64,000 bases of DNA, taken from assembly GCA_026826555.1 (NCBI GenBank), contig JAKSZT010038756.1, positions 735,193-799,192 of the forward strand, given 5' to 3'. Position numbers and translations under genes: made by a program. The first letter of the stretch is position 1, and each line of letters starts with the position of its first letter. The stretch comes from Tolypeutes matacus. Taxonomy: Eukaryota; Chordata; Mammalia; Cingulata; Chlamyphoridae. Of the stretch, positions 49,301 to 59,958 are shown one piece after another. The notes beneath the pieces were generated by a model. It was not told where the DNA came from, made no database searches, and saw only the letters and a program-made list of their open reading frames with translations.

Positions 49301-50402
49301 GAAGAACCAGCTTTTCATTTTGTTTATTTTTTCTAGTTCTTCCTTATTCCCTATTTCATTTAGTTCTGCTCTAATCTTTGTTATTTCCTTCTTTCTACTT
49401 TCTTTAGGTTTAGTTTGTTGTTGTTTTTCCAATACCTCCAAGTGTGCAGTTTAGTCTTCAATTTTAGCTCTTTCTTCTTTTTTGATGTATGCATTTATGG
49501 CTATGAACTTCCCTCTCAGGACAGCTTTCACTGCATCCCATAGGTTTTGATATGTTGTGTTGTCATTTTCATTTGTTTCAAGGTAGTTATTGATTTCTTT
49601 TGAGATTTCCTCCTTGACCCATTGTTTGTCCAAGATTGTGTTGTTTAACTTCCATATCTTTGTGCTTAATCTGATTCTCTGGCCCTTATTGATTTCCAAT
49701 TTCATTCCATTGTGGTCAGAGAAATTACTTTGTATAATCTCAATCTTTCTGAAATCATTGAGAGTTGTTCTGTGGCCTAACATGTTGTCTGTCTTGGAGT
49801 GTGAGCCATGTGCACTTGAGAAGAATGTAAATCCTACTATATTTGGGTGTAATGTTCTGTATATGTCTATTAAGTCCAGGTCCTCTAATGTAGTGTTCAG
49901 AGTCTTTGCTTCTTTATTGATTCTTTGTCTAGATGTTCTGTCTAATGATGATAATGGTGAATTAAAGTCCCCCCCCCATAATTGTAGAGGTGTTTATTTC
50001 TCCACATAGTTTTTCCAGCATTTGCCTCATGTATTTTGAGGCACCCAAATTAGGTGCATAAATGTTTATGATTGTTCTCTCTTCTTGAGAGATTACAGCT
50101 TATACTAATATATAGTGCCCATCTTTGTCTCTTACAATAGTTTTGCATTTAAAGTCTATTTTGTCTGATATTAGAATAGCTACTCCTGCCCTTTTTTGGC
50201 TATTGTTAGCTTGTAAAGTTGTTTTCCAGCCATTCACTTTCAGCCTCCGTGAATCACTGGGTCGAAGGTGGGTTTCTTGTAGACAGCATAAAGATGGATC
50301 CTATTTCCTTATCCATTCTGCTAATTTGCGTCACTTGACTGGTGAGTTTAATCCATTAACATTCAGTGTTATTACTCGCAATGAATTTCTTACTTAAGCC
50401 AT
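46397..50402 (-). pseudogene. L1-K ORF2, broken
   Basis: The ATG at 50402 is followed by Ala and a stop at codon 3. The endonuclease and linker are readable in pieces to 49451 ([20 protein letters not shown] at 49783). The frame 49441-48797 covers the linker to the early RT part, 48797-48399 the RT part, and the FADD catalytic box lies at codons 48307-48318. The C-terminus is in 46981-46667, split by a small nested insertion at 46500-46721. The stop is at 46397 after MTSLI. At least six frameshifts. Confidence 0.9.
46500..46721 (-). mobile_element. Short nested L1 3'-end insertion, no TSD
   Basis: A 220-bp insert splits 'attccttctt' and 'aaagctgagtaatattcc', which are contiguous in sister copies (for example near 7345). 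It consists of the extra 140-bp 3' terminus typical of L1-B ('attgtgggtaaaaatc') plus the next 70 bp of module 2. It is 5'-truncated. The target duplication normally expected is missing. Confidence 0.85.
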
Positions 50403-50456
50403 ATTTTCTTTGGGTTAATGTATGTCACATTTTGTTTTGTTTCTGTTTTTGTCTTT

Positions 50457-51446
50457 TTAGTTGTTTTTAAACTCTCCTCCAATGCTCTCTCCCTTGTTTT
50501 TTCCTTTCAACTTGTAGAACTTCCTTTAGTATTTCTTGAAGTGCAGATATCTTATTGGCATACTCTCTTAATTTCTGTTTATCTGTTAATATTTTGAACT
50601 CTTGATCATTTTTGAATGCCAGTTTTGCTGGATAGAGAATTTGTGGCTGAAAATTTTTTCTTTTAACACTTTGACTATGTCATACCGCTGTCTTCTTGCC
50701 TTTATGGTTTCAGATGGGAAATCAGCACTTAATCTTATTGTGCTTCCCTTGTATGTGATGGTTCTCTTTTTTCTTGCTGCCTTGAGTATTTTCTCTTTGT
50801 CTTGAGCATTGGACTCTTTTACAAGAACATGTCTTGGAGTTGGCCTGCTGGGATTTATACTGTTTGGGGTGCACTGTGCTTCCTAGATCTGCACATCCAT
50901 CTCTCTCAATAGGATTGGTAAGTTTCCAGCTCTTATTTACTTCAACACTCCTTCTGTTCTCTTTCCCTTCTCTTCTCCTTCTGAGATACCCATAATGCAT
51001 ATGTTTGTGCATTTTGTGTTGTCAGTTAAATCACTGAGTCCCTGCTGGATTTTTTGTATCTTTTTGTCTATCTGTTCTACTATCTGTTTGACTTTAGATG
51101 TATTGCTTTCCACATTACTAATTCTTTCTTCTGCCTGTTCAATTCTGCTGTTATGTGAAATCAGCATCTTTTTGATTTTTTGCATTGTGCCATTGATCAC
51201 CATCATATCCGTTATCTTTTTATGTATGTTTACAATTTCTTTAGTATGTTCTCCCAGTGTCTTCTTAATATCCTTAATCTCTTCCTTCACTTCATTAAGT
51301 TGGTCCATGATATTTGTTTGGTAAGCTTTGATTAGTTGTTCGATGTTCTACATCTCTTCCTGGTTTTTAGTTTGTTCATTGGGCTGCTCCATGTCTTCCT
51401 GTTTCTCAGTGTGGTTTGTAATTTTTTGTTGCCCTCTAGTCATCAT
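50457..51446 (-). pseudogene. L1-K ORF1, broken
   Basis: The start ATG is at 51446 (MMTRGQQKITNH). There is a stop about 32 codons in, then an open frame 51308-50937 with the coiled coil (SRIEQAEERISNVESN, KQIVEQIDKKIQKI) and the start of the RNA-recognition part (TNICIMGISEGEE). A frameshift at about 50940 moves the rest to another frame (51012-50722, MHYGYLRRRREGKE side). About 330 codons, as in L1-B. Non-coding. Confidence 0.88.
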
Positions 51447-53240
51447 TTTATCTTGATGGGTTTATTCGGTTGATTAGCTTCTCTCTCTGCTCTAGAGTTT
51501 TATTTAGCTGTTGGTTCTGTGTGTGTGTTAAGTTTTCTCTTTGACACTTTTTCTTCTTTTTTTATTTCCCTGTTTCTTTCTATGTTCCCTTGAAGGCAAA
51601 AAATTAGGACCAGAGGAATCAAAAGATGTGAGAAAGGAAGAAGAATAATAGTAATATTGATAAAAGTTAGAAGAGGGGCTGTATAGGACTTAGTGAAATG
51701 AATATTTAGCTAATGTAGGCAGTGTAGAGTAGTGGGAAATAAAGCAGAGTACCTATCATGGACTGGGAAACCAAATAGAGGAGTATATATATAATTATTT
51801 CCAAGACTAGAATGATGAGGAGGGAAAGAAAGAGTAAAGAAAGGGCTGAAAGGAAAAAGTTAATATTAACTTAAAAAGAAGAAAACAGAATAGATAGAAT
51901 AGAAATTGACACCCTTAAGTTGTGGGCTAATTAAAAAACATGGTATGAAAGAACCACAATGGAAAGCAGAAGGCAGAAAGATAAAGGAAGCAAGAGATAG
52001 TTTGGGATACAAAATCAATATAGACAGAGAATGGAAAATCACTGAAGAAGAAGCACAGCAAAGAAGAGACAAGCTAGTAGCACCTAATTTAAAAAAAGAA
52101 AAAGAAAGAAAGCAAAGGGAGAGGAAAGAGGAAAGAAAAGCAAGAGACAACAGATAAACAGAGAAAAATGAACAACCATACAAGCAAGCACTCAAACAAA
52201 TCTAAGGAAGAACAGTGTTCCTTCTTGGGCCCTTGTGGAACCTCTCAGCCTGCTTGTATTTATCAATCAATTGCCCTGCAAGGTTCTATCTGCAGTTTTT
52301 GAGGCAGATTTTAGCTATTAAACTAAATTTAAAAAAATTCATTTTTTATTTTTTTAAAGTGACTTTTTTTTTTTGGCAAAATAAGGGACCCAAAATATGT
52401 CCTCTTCTAGACCACCCCCTTCAATGAGGGGACCCTAACTAGGCTCAAGGACTCTAATCAAGCACTTCTCACTTCCTGGCCTTCCCAGGGGAGGTGAAGC
52501 TCTGATGCTACTCAGTGCAGAATGATAAAAATGGCAGACTCCACGCCCTCTGGAGCCTAGCCTGAGTGTGATACTGTTGGGTAAAACAGGCTTCCTCAGT
52601 AGATTCGCCTCTCCCCTCAGCCTGGCACTATTTCCAGCCAGGTTATCTGCTCCCCAAAGCTATGAGGGGGTCCAGGCAGCCAAACTGACAGAAAGGAAAC
52701 ATTTTCCACATTCTGTCAGAATGCTCCCACTCTCCAAGAATGCTCCCACTCACAGGCTTGCTGTTGGGGGGTTGGCATTTCCTTGGGCAGCTCGGTAAGT
52801 CAACTTCCTCAGTAGATTCTCCACTCCCCTCAGCCTTGTCCTGCTTTAAGCCAGCTATTTTGTTCCACAAAGCTGCAAAGGTTTCCAGGCAGCAAGATCG
52901 ACAGAAAGGAAAGCCTTCTCAACCCTCCACCAGAATCCTCCCACTCTTCAAGAATGCTCCCTCTCACCAGTTTGTGGGCGCAAGTCGTGGGTCAAACCAG
53001 CCTTTTTCCCTGAGGGTGGGGCTCAGTTGTCTGTGTTAACCTCCATGGGCAGGGTTAAAACTCACAAATCTCCTCCCGGCAATCCATGTCGCCAAGCTGC
53101 CAGCAAAGAGATGTCCCAATCTTCTTGCTCCATGCACCCACAGCACAGACCCCCAGTCAGGACCCTGTCCCCAATAAGCCATCCTCAGAGAGCTAGTCAG
53201 TGAGTGCCCTCGTAAACTGATGCCATCTTCCTTCCTCCTG
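51447..53240 (-). promoter_or_regulatory. L1-K 5' UTR with two tandem monomers
   Basis: Same layout as in L1-B. The purine-rich part (51600-52160) precedes the C-rich promoter part. Two copies of a unit start with CTTCCTCAGTAGATTC at 52591 and 52804, a period of 213 bp, each with 'aggcagc(c/a)a' and 'gacagaaaggaaa' blocks and ending with 'aagaatgctccc'. CpGs are far fewer than in L1-B, as expected for an older copy after methylation-driven decay. Confidence 0.75.
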
Positions 53241-53646
53241 TGATTACCTTTTAAACTGTTAGTTATTCCACCTCCTTGCTAATGATAAGGTGATGGACTC
53301 CAGTGAGTATTGGTTACCCCACCTATGGTGGGGGCCAATGGTGAGGCCTTTCTGGAATATTCAGGGCCAAGGAGGAGGTCCCAGAAAAAGAAACTGGGAC
53401 CTCAAGGTTAAACTCAAGGTCCCAGCAAGGTCGTGCAGTCATTTGTCTACTGGCCATGTGGTCTGCTGGCCATGTTGTCTGTCAGCCATGTTGTGGGTCA
53501 TCTTCTCCTCCATTACCCTGTACTAACCAGCCTCAACTCCCCCCTCAGAGAGTTCATGCCCTTATTCTTAAGGGTGGTGCTAAGGGGCAATGATCATTCT
53601 TCTGTAGTTACTTCCTGCTGGTTAGGTTAGTAGTCCCTGTCTGACA
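53241..53646 (-). mobile_element. Minus-strand ERV LTR, 5' (U3) part
   Basis: Read on the minus strand it begins TGTCAGACAGGGACTACT at 53646. It holds three 16-bp tandem units at 53445-53492 and ends at the L1 target duplication; the LTR continues at 42599-42418. Because env-tail and integrase remnants lie upstream on the minus strand, this is a 3' LTR. Confidence 0.7.
53445..53492. repeat. Three tandem 16-bp units in the LTR U3
   Basis: GTCTACTGGCCATGTG, GTCTGCTGGCCATGTT and GTCTGTCAGCCATGTT follow each other without spacing. Short direct repeats in a U3 region often hold enhancer sites; no factor is named here. Confidence 0.85.
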
Positions 53647-53870
53647 GGGCATAATCCTCTCTGACTATTCTATTGAGGTTGAGGGAAGATGCCAACACCA
53701 TGGTTGGAACTGGCTGAAATGCTTGTGTGACTAATATCTTGTTTTGGAAGTCATTGACTTTGGAAGAAATAAACTTAGAATTTTGAAGATATATGGCCCC
53801 ACTAAAGGATGAGGAAGATGGTGGTAAGTGGTCCCCAAAAGGGGGGCCAGCTATGACATACTGGATCATG
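53647..53870 (-). pseudogene. ERV env transmembrane tail remnant (minus strand)
   Basis: Immediately upstream of the minus LTR on the same strand. The minus frame 53869-53627 includes FISSKVNDFQNKILV followed by TQAFQPVP, which fits the cytoplasmic tail of a gammaretrovirus-like transmembrane envelope subunit in composition and position. No fusion peptide or membrane segment is intact. Assignment rests on location between the integrase remnant and the LTR plus recall of such tails. Confidence 0.45.
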
Positions 53871-54389
53871 AGAGTGAGAAAGTCCAGATGCTTCCAGAGG
53901 CAGAATCCTCCTGAAGTTGGTGGGCTTCATTTTGCAGGTTTTGAATTCTGTTTAGGACTATTCCAGAGTAATTTATAGCAACAGCATTTTTCTTGAGAAA
54001 TAGGTATGTCTCCACCACCACCACCACCACGCCCCCGTGCTACTGTTAGCTTGTTAAGGGTTATGAAATTTTGCAGTACTAGAACAGCAGGATAGTTTGC
54101 TTTTTTAGGAATTCTAAGTCACAGCTAGCTTATTCTATGCTGTTAGTTAGAATAGATAATGGGGTTCGGTATAAATGGCCAATACCAGTTTTCTATGGTG
54201 GTGGTTATGCTTGACAGCTAGCTAAGAGGGGGATGAGAAGAGGCATTGCCCTTTAAGTTATTGTATAGGGAGAAAGTACAGGAAATGAAAAGACAAGCTT
54301 TTGTAAGGGGTGCCTGTCTTGTCTTCTCCCTAGCAATAGGCATTTGGGCTAGAGTTAGAAGGAGCAGCTGGCTTTGACACAGACACTAC
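53871..54389 (-). other. Decayed env region of the minus ERV
   Basis: Lies between the integrase and env-tail remnants. It is far shorter than a full env gene, so most of env is deleted. A (CCA)n run sits at about 54012-54030. I see no recognisable surface-subunit motif. Confidence 0.35.
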
Positions 54390-54665
54390 TTAACTTTGTC
54401 TTTTGAGAGGTGTTTCAGGCTGTCCAATGACTGGCACATGTACATCCAGTCAGGTGATTTTGGTGAGCTGGCACTTTCCTGGACAGCTGGCTTCACTTGA
54501 AATAAGTGCACCCAGCTGGCAATCCCTTAACTTTCACTGCTGTGGGAGTGATCAGAACCACAGAATAAGGTCCCTTCCATTTTGGCTCTAATTGAGAGTG
54601 GGGCCTGGTCTCCTGCCAAGTTTTGATCAGAACCTGGTTTTCAGGTAGTGGGTGAGGAAATATTA
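54390..54665 (-). pseudogene. ERV integrase C-terminus (minus strand)
   Basis: The minus-strand translation contains a GEQVLIKTW stretch, then PKWKGPYSVVLITPTAVKV, and then a CTYFK block. This is the C-terminal DNA-binding (SH3-like) domain typical of gammaretrovirus-like (class I) integrases. The order integrase, env remnant, LTR along the minus strand is correct for a provirus. Everything upstream of the integrase end is missing: at about 54670-54700 the sequence switches to the plus-strand ERV. Old and non-functional. Confidence 0.75.
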
Positions 54666-54699
54666 CCCAAAGACCATCTTGAACAGGCTAAGCTGAAGT

Positions 54700-55319
54700 G
54701 GATCCACAGGGATTGGGGATGAAACATGCCATTTATACTGCCAATTTAGTGGGCCCTGACACCGAAGTTCTTACTGCAGGAATGAAAGATACTGTACTAC
54801 ATACTGTTCCTAATCATTATTTTAGACCCTGGTGTCAATCCTGAGTCCCCAGTGGGGCAGTCTGTGTTGCAAGCTGCATTTACAGGCTATAGCACACTTA
54901 GGGGAATCAGAAAGGCTGTGGAGAAAGGGGACTGGGGTTTAGGGGACAAGGAAGGTGCCCCTAGGACATGATGGTCCTAATCATGTGTTGCAAAAGCAAA
55001 TGTGGGTGTACTTATTGCCACAGGTACCAACTTAGAAATAACAGATAGGCAGCCCAACATTGTTTTAGTGAAATTTTGGAGCAGGCTCCCTAAGTACAAG
55101 ATATTTATGAAAATATCTCTTCAGAGTGCTGAGGGAGAAGGGAAAATAGGAAAAAAAAAAGCTGCCATCCCAGCTCCAAGAACCTTCTGTTCTCCCAGAG
55201 GAAGCCTGGTAAGCACCCTTCCTCCTACCATAGGGGAGGGGTCAAGATCCCTGGGTGAGAGCAGTAACTGGGGATCCCAGGTATTGTAGGCCACATGTAG
55301 AGTTAATTGTTCTCCTACT
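54700..55319 (+). pseudogene. Plus-strand ERV region before protease (probable gag end)
   Basis: Unassigned by motif. The frame 55002-55289 is lysine- and proline-containing and could be the end of gag. It precedes a protease-like stretch in the same orientation and would follow the gag remnant at 42410 if the opposite-strand segment were absent. Confidence 0.4.
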
Positions 55320-55610
55320 CACCAACTAAGAGTATTAGCCTTGGTACACAAAGGAGCTGAATGTACTTTAATTCATGACAATGTAGCATGATTCCATGGG
55401 CCTGTGCTGGCTATGGGTGGCTATGGGGGAAAAACAATTTATGCTAAGCAACAAAATTTAGTTTTAAAAATTGGACAATTACTGCCCCAAAGACATACAG
55501 TGTATATATCTCCTATACCCAAATTTACTTTAGAAATTGACATTCTCCAGAATACCACTTATAGACTACCATAGGAGAATTCTGCCTCCAATGCAGAGTA
55601 ATAAAGATGG
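55320..55610 (+). pseudogene. ERV protease remnant (plus strand)
   Basis: The plus translation contains KGAECTLIHDN (the position where retroviral aspartyl proteases have the DTGA catalytic box; the aspartate is lost), then MGGYGGKTIY (flap-like glycine region) and YISPIPKFTLEIDIL. Retroviral protease matures the polyproteins. A stop codon interrupts near 55388. RT sequence follows after about 40 bp, as in gag-pro-pol. Confidence 0.65.
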
Positions 55611-55629
55611 TACTAAGGGGACAAGCTAA

Positions 55630-55926
55630 ATCATCCCCAGTAAAGGTGACCAACTCTGAATAATTGTGGTGACCAAACAGTACAAATTTCCAGGGGGCAC
55701 CAGGAAATTACTGCTACAATTGAGGACTTAGAAAGTGTAGGGGTAATAATAACTACCCATAGTCCCTTCAATAGTCCTGTATGGCCAGTATGAAAGCAAG
55801 TGATAACTTCTTGCAATGAACCAGGAATTTTTAGGATCACTGCATACAGTGGTGGTTTTGCTTTATTTAAATCATGATAATCTACTGTTATGCACCATGT
55901 TCCATCAGGCTTTCATACTGGCCATA
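55630..55926 (+). pseudogene. ERV reverse transcriptase N-terminus with internal inversion
   Basis: On the plus strand, codons for SPFNSPVWPV lie near 55763-55790, the conserved fingers motif of class I-type retroviral RT. The next expected block (KPDGTW, then ITVDY) is not on the plus strand but on the minus strand between 55926 and 55860. The segment 55797-55909 is therefore inverted, bounded by a 17-bp inverted repeat. After 55926 no RT palm or catalytic motif is found; the gene is lost. Confidence 0.75.
55780..55926. repeat. 17-bp inverted repeat bounding a micro-inversion
   Basis: TATGGCCAGTATGAAAG at 55780-55796 and its exact reverse complement at 55910-55926, 113 bp apart. The arm encodes the same RT residues on both strands, so the inversion duplicated its own border. 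Confidence 0.92.
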
Positions 55927-58900
55927 CACTTGACTAAGTTAATATTGATAAGTAATTAGATTGTGAGTTGTTATAGCTGCTTCTGACTGACAGAAAGAGA
56001 ATGCCAAACTCAGGGATTTAAAATATCAGTCCCAGAGTACTATATAATTCAGAGCCCAGAATAAGACAAGGATTACTCAGGAAAATATAAAAAGGCTAAT
56101 CATTTCAACAGCAAGAAGATTATGCAGGGATATGGTTAAACAAGTTTTGGAGGACTAAAAAAATTTGAAGAAATACCAACTTCAGGGAGAAACTACCAAG
56201 CTCCAGGCCTGAAAGAACAAAAATATAAGATTAGAATCATCAAAACTAAAGGGAATATTTTGTTCTTCAATGGAAAACTATGTAATAGTTTAAATCACAT
56301 CTTTCCTCACTGTCTATTTCTAGCATTTCAATGCCTTTGAAATCTGCAAATTATAGATAAATGCTAGCAAGGCAAAAACAAAAAATTGGCTATAAGCCTG
56401 CAAATTCTATTAAGTGGAGATACCATTGACTTTCTTCCTCTGTTCTGGAAGAGGATGATTTTGCCACATTTTCACATTCATTTCAATATTACTGATTAAT
56501 GAACATTTGAGATCTATGGATTCTCCTTTGAAATCTTGCCAAAAAGGTTTATGAAGTTGTTAGTCATTGAGAATAGAGCTGTTTTAGATAAAATAGAGGC
56601 CTCTGAAAGGGAAATACATGTTTGTTTGTTTGTTTGTTTGTTTGTTTGTTTGTTTTATGGGAATAATGGACTTAAATCCCTGTAGATTTCTCTGAGACTT
56701 TCAATATTACTAAAAAGATCAGGAAAGTAGTCAAAGCAATAAAAGAAAGCAAAGAAACAGTTATCCATTAAAACTTTCAGGGTTGATGAAAATGTTCTAT
56801 ATGCACTATCCAATATGATAGCTATTAGGCAAGTTTCACATGATCTCCAAGGAGTTAGAGCCCCCTGGACCACCAGCCCCAGCAACAAAAGCAGTCACTG
56901 CTGGGGAGTTCTAGCCTAACTTAAGAATCGCCCATACTCCATGACTTCCATACCAGACCCCCTGAAGAAGGGGAGGACCTCAGAGGGCTCTACCTTGTCA
57001 TGTACCATCAATAAATGCACTGTACCAGCCAAAATAATAATTAGCAGAATTGATGAAGGAGACCAGAAAATTAAAATGAAGAGAAAAATTTATAGTTACC
57101 TCAGTACCTCTGGTAACACTGCCTATACCTTTAGATGCTTAAAAGTAGTTAGGTTCACAATTAAAGGGAAATTATATTCAGTTATTTGCCCTTATGTCTG
57201 TTACTGTTATTATTGTTGTGATCATGTAATTTTAAAAATTTTAATAATTAAAATAAAATACCAAAACAATAGAGGAAAGCTGGTAATTACTTTAGACCAC
57301 ATATCTTAAAATTGTTACTAAACTGCTAGCCAGCAAGGTAAACAAAAAAAAAAATCTTCATTTTGGGACTATTTCTAAATTTTGATGAATTTGTGATTGG
57401 TATAAATAAGCCATATATTTATAGAATCCAAAGAACAGAGTTATTGTAAAATCTGCCTGCAGACAGATATTTAATTTATATGAAGAAGAAGCACTGGAAA
57501 GATATTTTTGGATATTTGAAATAGGTTTAGCATTTTAGGTATTAGTGTGCATCATGTACAGAAATTGACAAACTACAAAGCAATAGTATTTCACAAAATG
57601 GAATGTCAATTTTAACTATTAAAACATAAATATCTTATCCAAAATTTTAAGGAGGAATAAAACCTAATTTCCAAAGAGAAAAATGGGTAAAGAAATTGGA
57701 CTGAAAATTTACAAATTAAATCTTGCACATGGATATAAAATGGAAAAATTAAATTTAGTAAAATAATGTGATAATACCTCACTAAGTTTCTCATATGAAC
57801 AGAAAAAATAATTTCAAAAATAGTTACTTTAAAGCTGGTTAGAAGGCAGTCAGACAGATACCCTGATACTCTGCTGATAGTAGTGGAAATTGATGTTATA
57901 TTCTAGCAGTTACACATTTTACTAAAACAGTCAATTTAATGAATCACTTTTATTGCCCTGAAGGTTGTATTTGAAAGTATGATTTTAAAAGTCATCATAA
58001 TTATAAACAATAATAAATTGTAATAATAAATCAATTGAATACACAATGGTCATCAAAAAGAAGGTAGAAGTAATGAGAGTTTTCTGCAAGTCATAGGATA
58101 ATTTGAGTTGGAATATAAATAGAATAACAAGTAACAGTTAAATGATCTTATAATTAAGTGGAGACATGAAGAGTCTATTCTTAAAGTATAGAAGTTAAAT
58201 AAAGACAGAAGATGAAGAGGAGAATAAGCAAGAGAAAGTCTGGGATTGAAAGTAGGGATGAAGGAAGGAATTACAGAATAAAAGGGGAGGGGAAGGAAAG
58301 AAAGGAAAAGGAAGGCACAGAAATTTGTGGTATGATATTGTATTCAGAAAAGGAGAACTAGAGTCATAAATATGTGGGGATGTGACATGTTCAAATTTAT
58401 TTCAGTACTGTGATAAACTGTGGTTCCATAAACCAAAACTAACCATTCCTGATGTTTTTCTGTTCTGAATCTGGATGTTAATAAGAATGTTGTCATCACC
58501 AACTTTATACATTCTTAATTCTTAAGTGACCAGAGATCACCACAATTTGACAAATCCTATAACGGCTCTGCTCTGAACTCCACAAGTAAATATTTAATTA
58601 GCATGAACCAACAGAACCTTTAAAGACAAGTTACGAATATTTATGCATCCCTATTTTAACTACAGATGCCTTAAAAATAAAATGTACTTCCAGAAATAAA
58701 AAATTAAAAATGCTATTTTTGTGACAAACCTAAAAATGTTGGGAGATTGCAATGTGTTTGGAAACACTTATAGTGATATTAAAACATACAAATTTGCTCC
58801 CAAACAGAACATGATAATCTGAAATTGATACTAAAAAGAGAACCACTGAGTCACGTATTTCCAAGCTACTAATTTACTAAACATGAAATAAGTTAATAAA

Positions 58901-59030
58901 ATTTTGACCTGATACACCCTTAACGTACCTCATTGTTAAATTCTGATGATTAGAAATAGGAAAATAGAGGTATCTCCTTATTTTGAAAAGTTTTTCATGT
59001 TAATTAAAACTAAATATCAAAATCAAGAAA
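55927..59030. other. AT-rich intergenic DNA, no gene seen
   Basis: No frame with domain-like composition. Contains a (TTTG)n microsatellite at about 56621-56656 and a purine-rich stretch at 58250-58320. Possible older, unrecognisable repeats. Confidence 0.5.
56621..56656. repeat. (TTTG)n microsatellite
   Basis: About nine consecutive TTTG units. Likely length-polymorphic. Confidence 0.95.
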
Positions 59031-59958
59031 TCATTTTGCAAGTTTTATCGCTACCACTCTTCCTAATGATGTCCGCATGTCCTTGTTTCCCAGACTGTAG
59101 ATGAGATGATTCAGGGTGGAGATTAATGCTGTGTAAAACACAGATATAAACAATTTCAGTGAAGAAGATTTGAAATTTTTTGCAAAATATGTAGTACTCC
59201 CAGAAAACAGGAATAGCATCACCACGGTGAGGTGGGTCAGACAGGTTGAAAAAGATTTTTGTCTTCCATTTACAGAGAACAGTGGTAAAAATGTGAACAT
59301 AAGAAACATCCATTAAAATGAAACACACAAAAACAAAAGAACAGCTAAGAATAATAAATGCGTCTTCTAAAATATACTCTTCATAACAGGAAAGTGTAAG
59401 CAGTGATGGAATATCACAGAAGAACTGATGGACTATGTTGGACACACAGAAACTGACAGAGACTGTACCTGCTACATGAGTGGAGCCATAAACACATCCA
59501 CTGAGCCATGATGCTGTAGCCATCTGCACACAGGCACCTCTGTGCATGATGCCCTCATAATGCAGAGGAAGGCAGATGGCAGCATAGTGGTCATAGGACA
59601 TCACCATAAGGAGGGCAACCTCTGTGCCACAGGAAAATTAAACATGAAACATTTGCATGGCACAACCTAGGAAGGAGATGGAATGACTGTTGGCCAGAAA
59701 GTTCATAATGGATTTAAAGACAGTGGCAGAAATGTAGCAGATATCAAGCAAGGACAAATTTTTCAGGAAAAAATACACGGGAAGTTGGAGATGCTGGTCA
59801 ATGGTAGTGGCAATAATAATGAGGAGGTTCCCCAGGACTGCTGCCAGGTAAATGAGGAAGAAGAGTGTGGCATACAGTCTCTGTAGCATCTAGTCATCAG
59901 GGAATCCCATAATCATGAATTCCATTGTGATGGTCATGTTGATAAATTTCTCAGGCAT
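59031..59958 (-). pseudogene. Olfactory receptor pseudogene, OR family 14-like
   Basis: Odorant GPCR of the sensory-neuron membrane, single coding exon on the minus strand. The ATG at 59958 (MPEKFINMT, with an N-glycosylation sequon) is followed by TAG at codon 23 (59890-59892). A second frame 59889-59638 has TM1 (GNLLIIIATT) and TM2 (PVYFFLKNLSLLD), then TAA. 59607-59023 has MSYDHYAAICLPLHY (DRY-type box with Arg changed to His), GACVQMATASWLSG and HQFFCDIPSLL. Near 59280 a small deletion shifts the frame; 59309-59031 supplies TM6-TM7 (RQKSFSTCLTHLTVV, LNHLIYSLGNKD). Length about 310 codons, normal. LHYEGIMHRGACVQM resembles OR family 14 as I recall it. Dead in this genome. Confidence 0.9.

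Larger units (their letters stand above)
42600..53240 (-). mobile_element. Composite L1 insertion (about 10.6 kb) in the minus LTR
   Basis: Flanked by a target duplication (TGT[A/G]ATTACCTT). In minus-strand sense it has a complete 5' end at about 53240 (AGGAGGAAGGAAGATGGCAT), a 5' UTR with two monomers, ORF1, ORF2 and a 2.9-kb 3' UTR ending at 43508 (L1-K). It then carries the tail of an older 3' UTR (43296-43507) and, last, a second ORF2 C-terminus with a poly(A) end (L1-J, 42600-43295). One insertion thus contains two ORF2 ends; see findings for how that may have arisen. Confidence 0.8.

Noticed and set aside
54012..54030. (CCA)n run as a functional element
   Set aside because: Too short and isolated; ordinary microsatellite noise.
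54400..54600. Plus-strand short frame near 54403-54591 as a host gene
   Set aside because: The minus strand carries a clear retroviral integrase C-terminus over the same bases.
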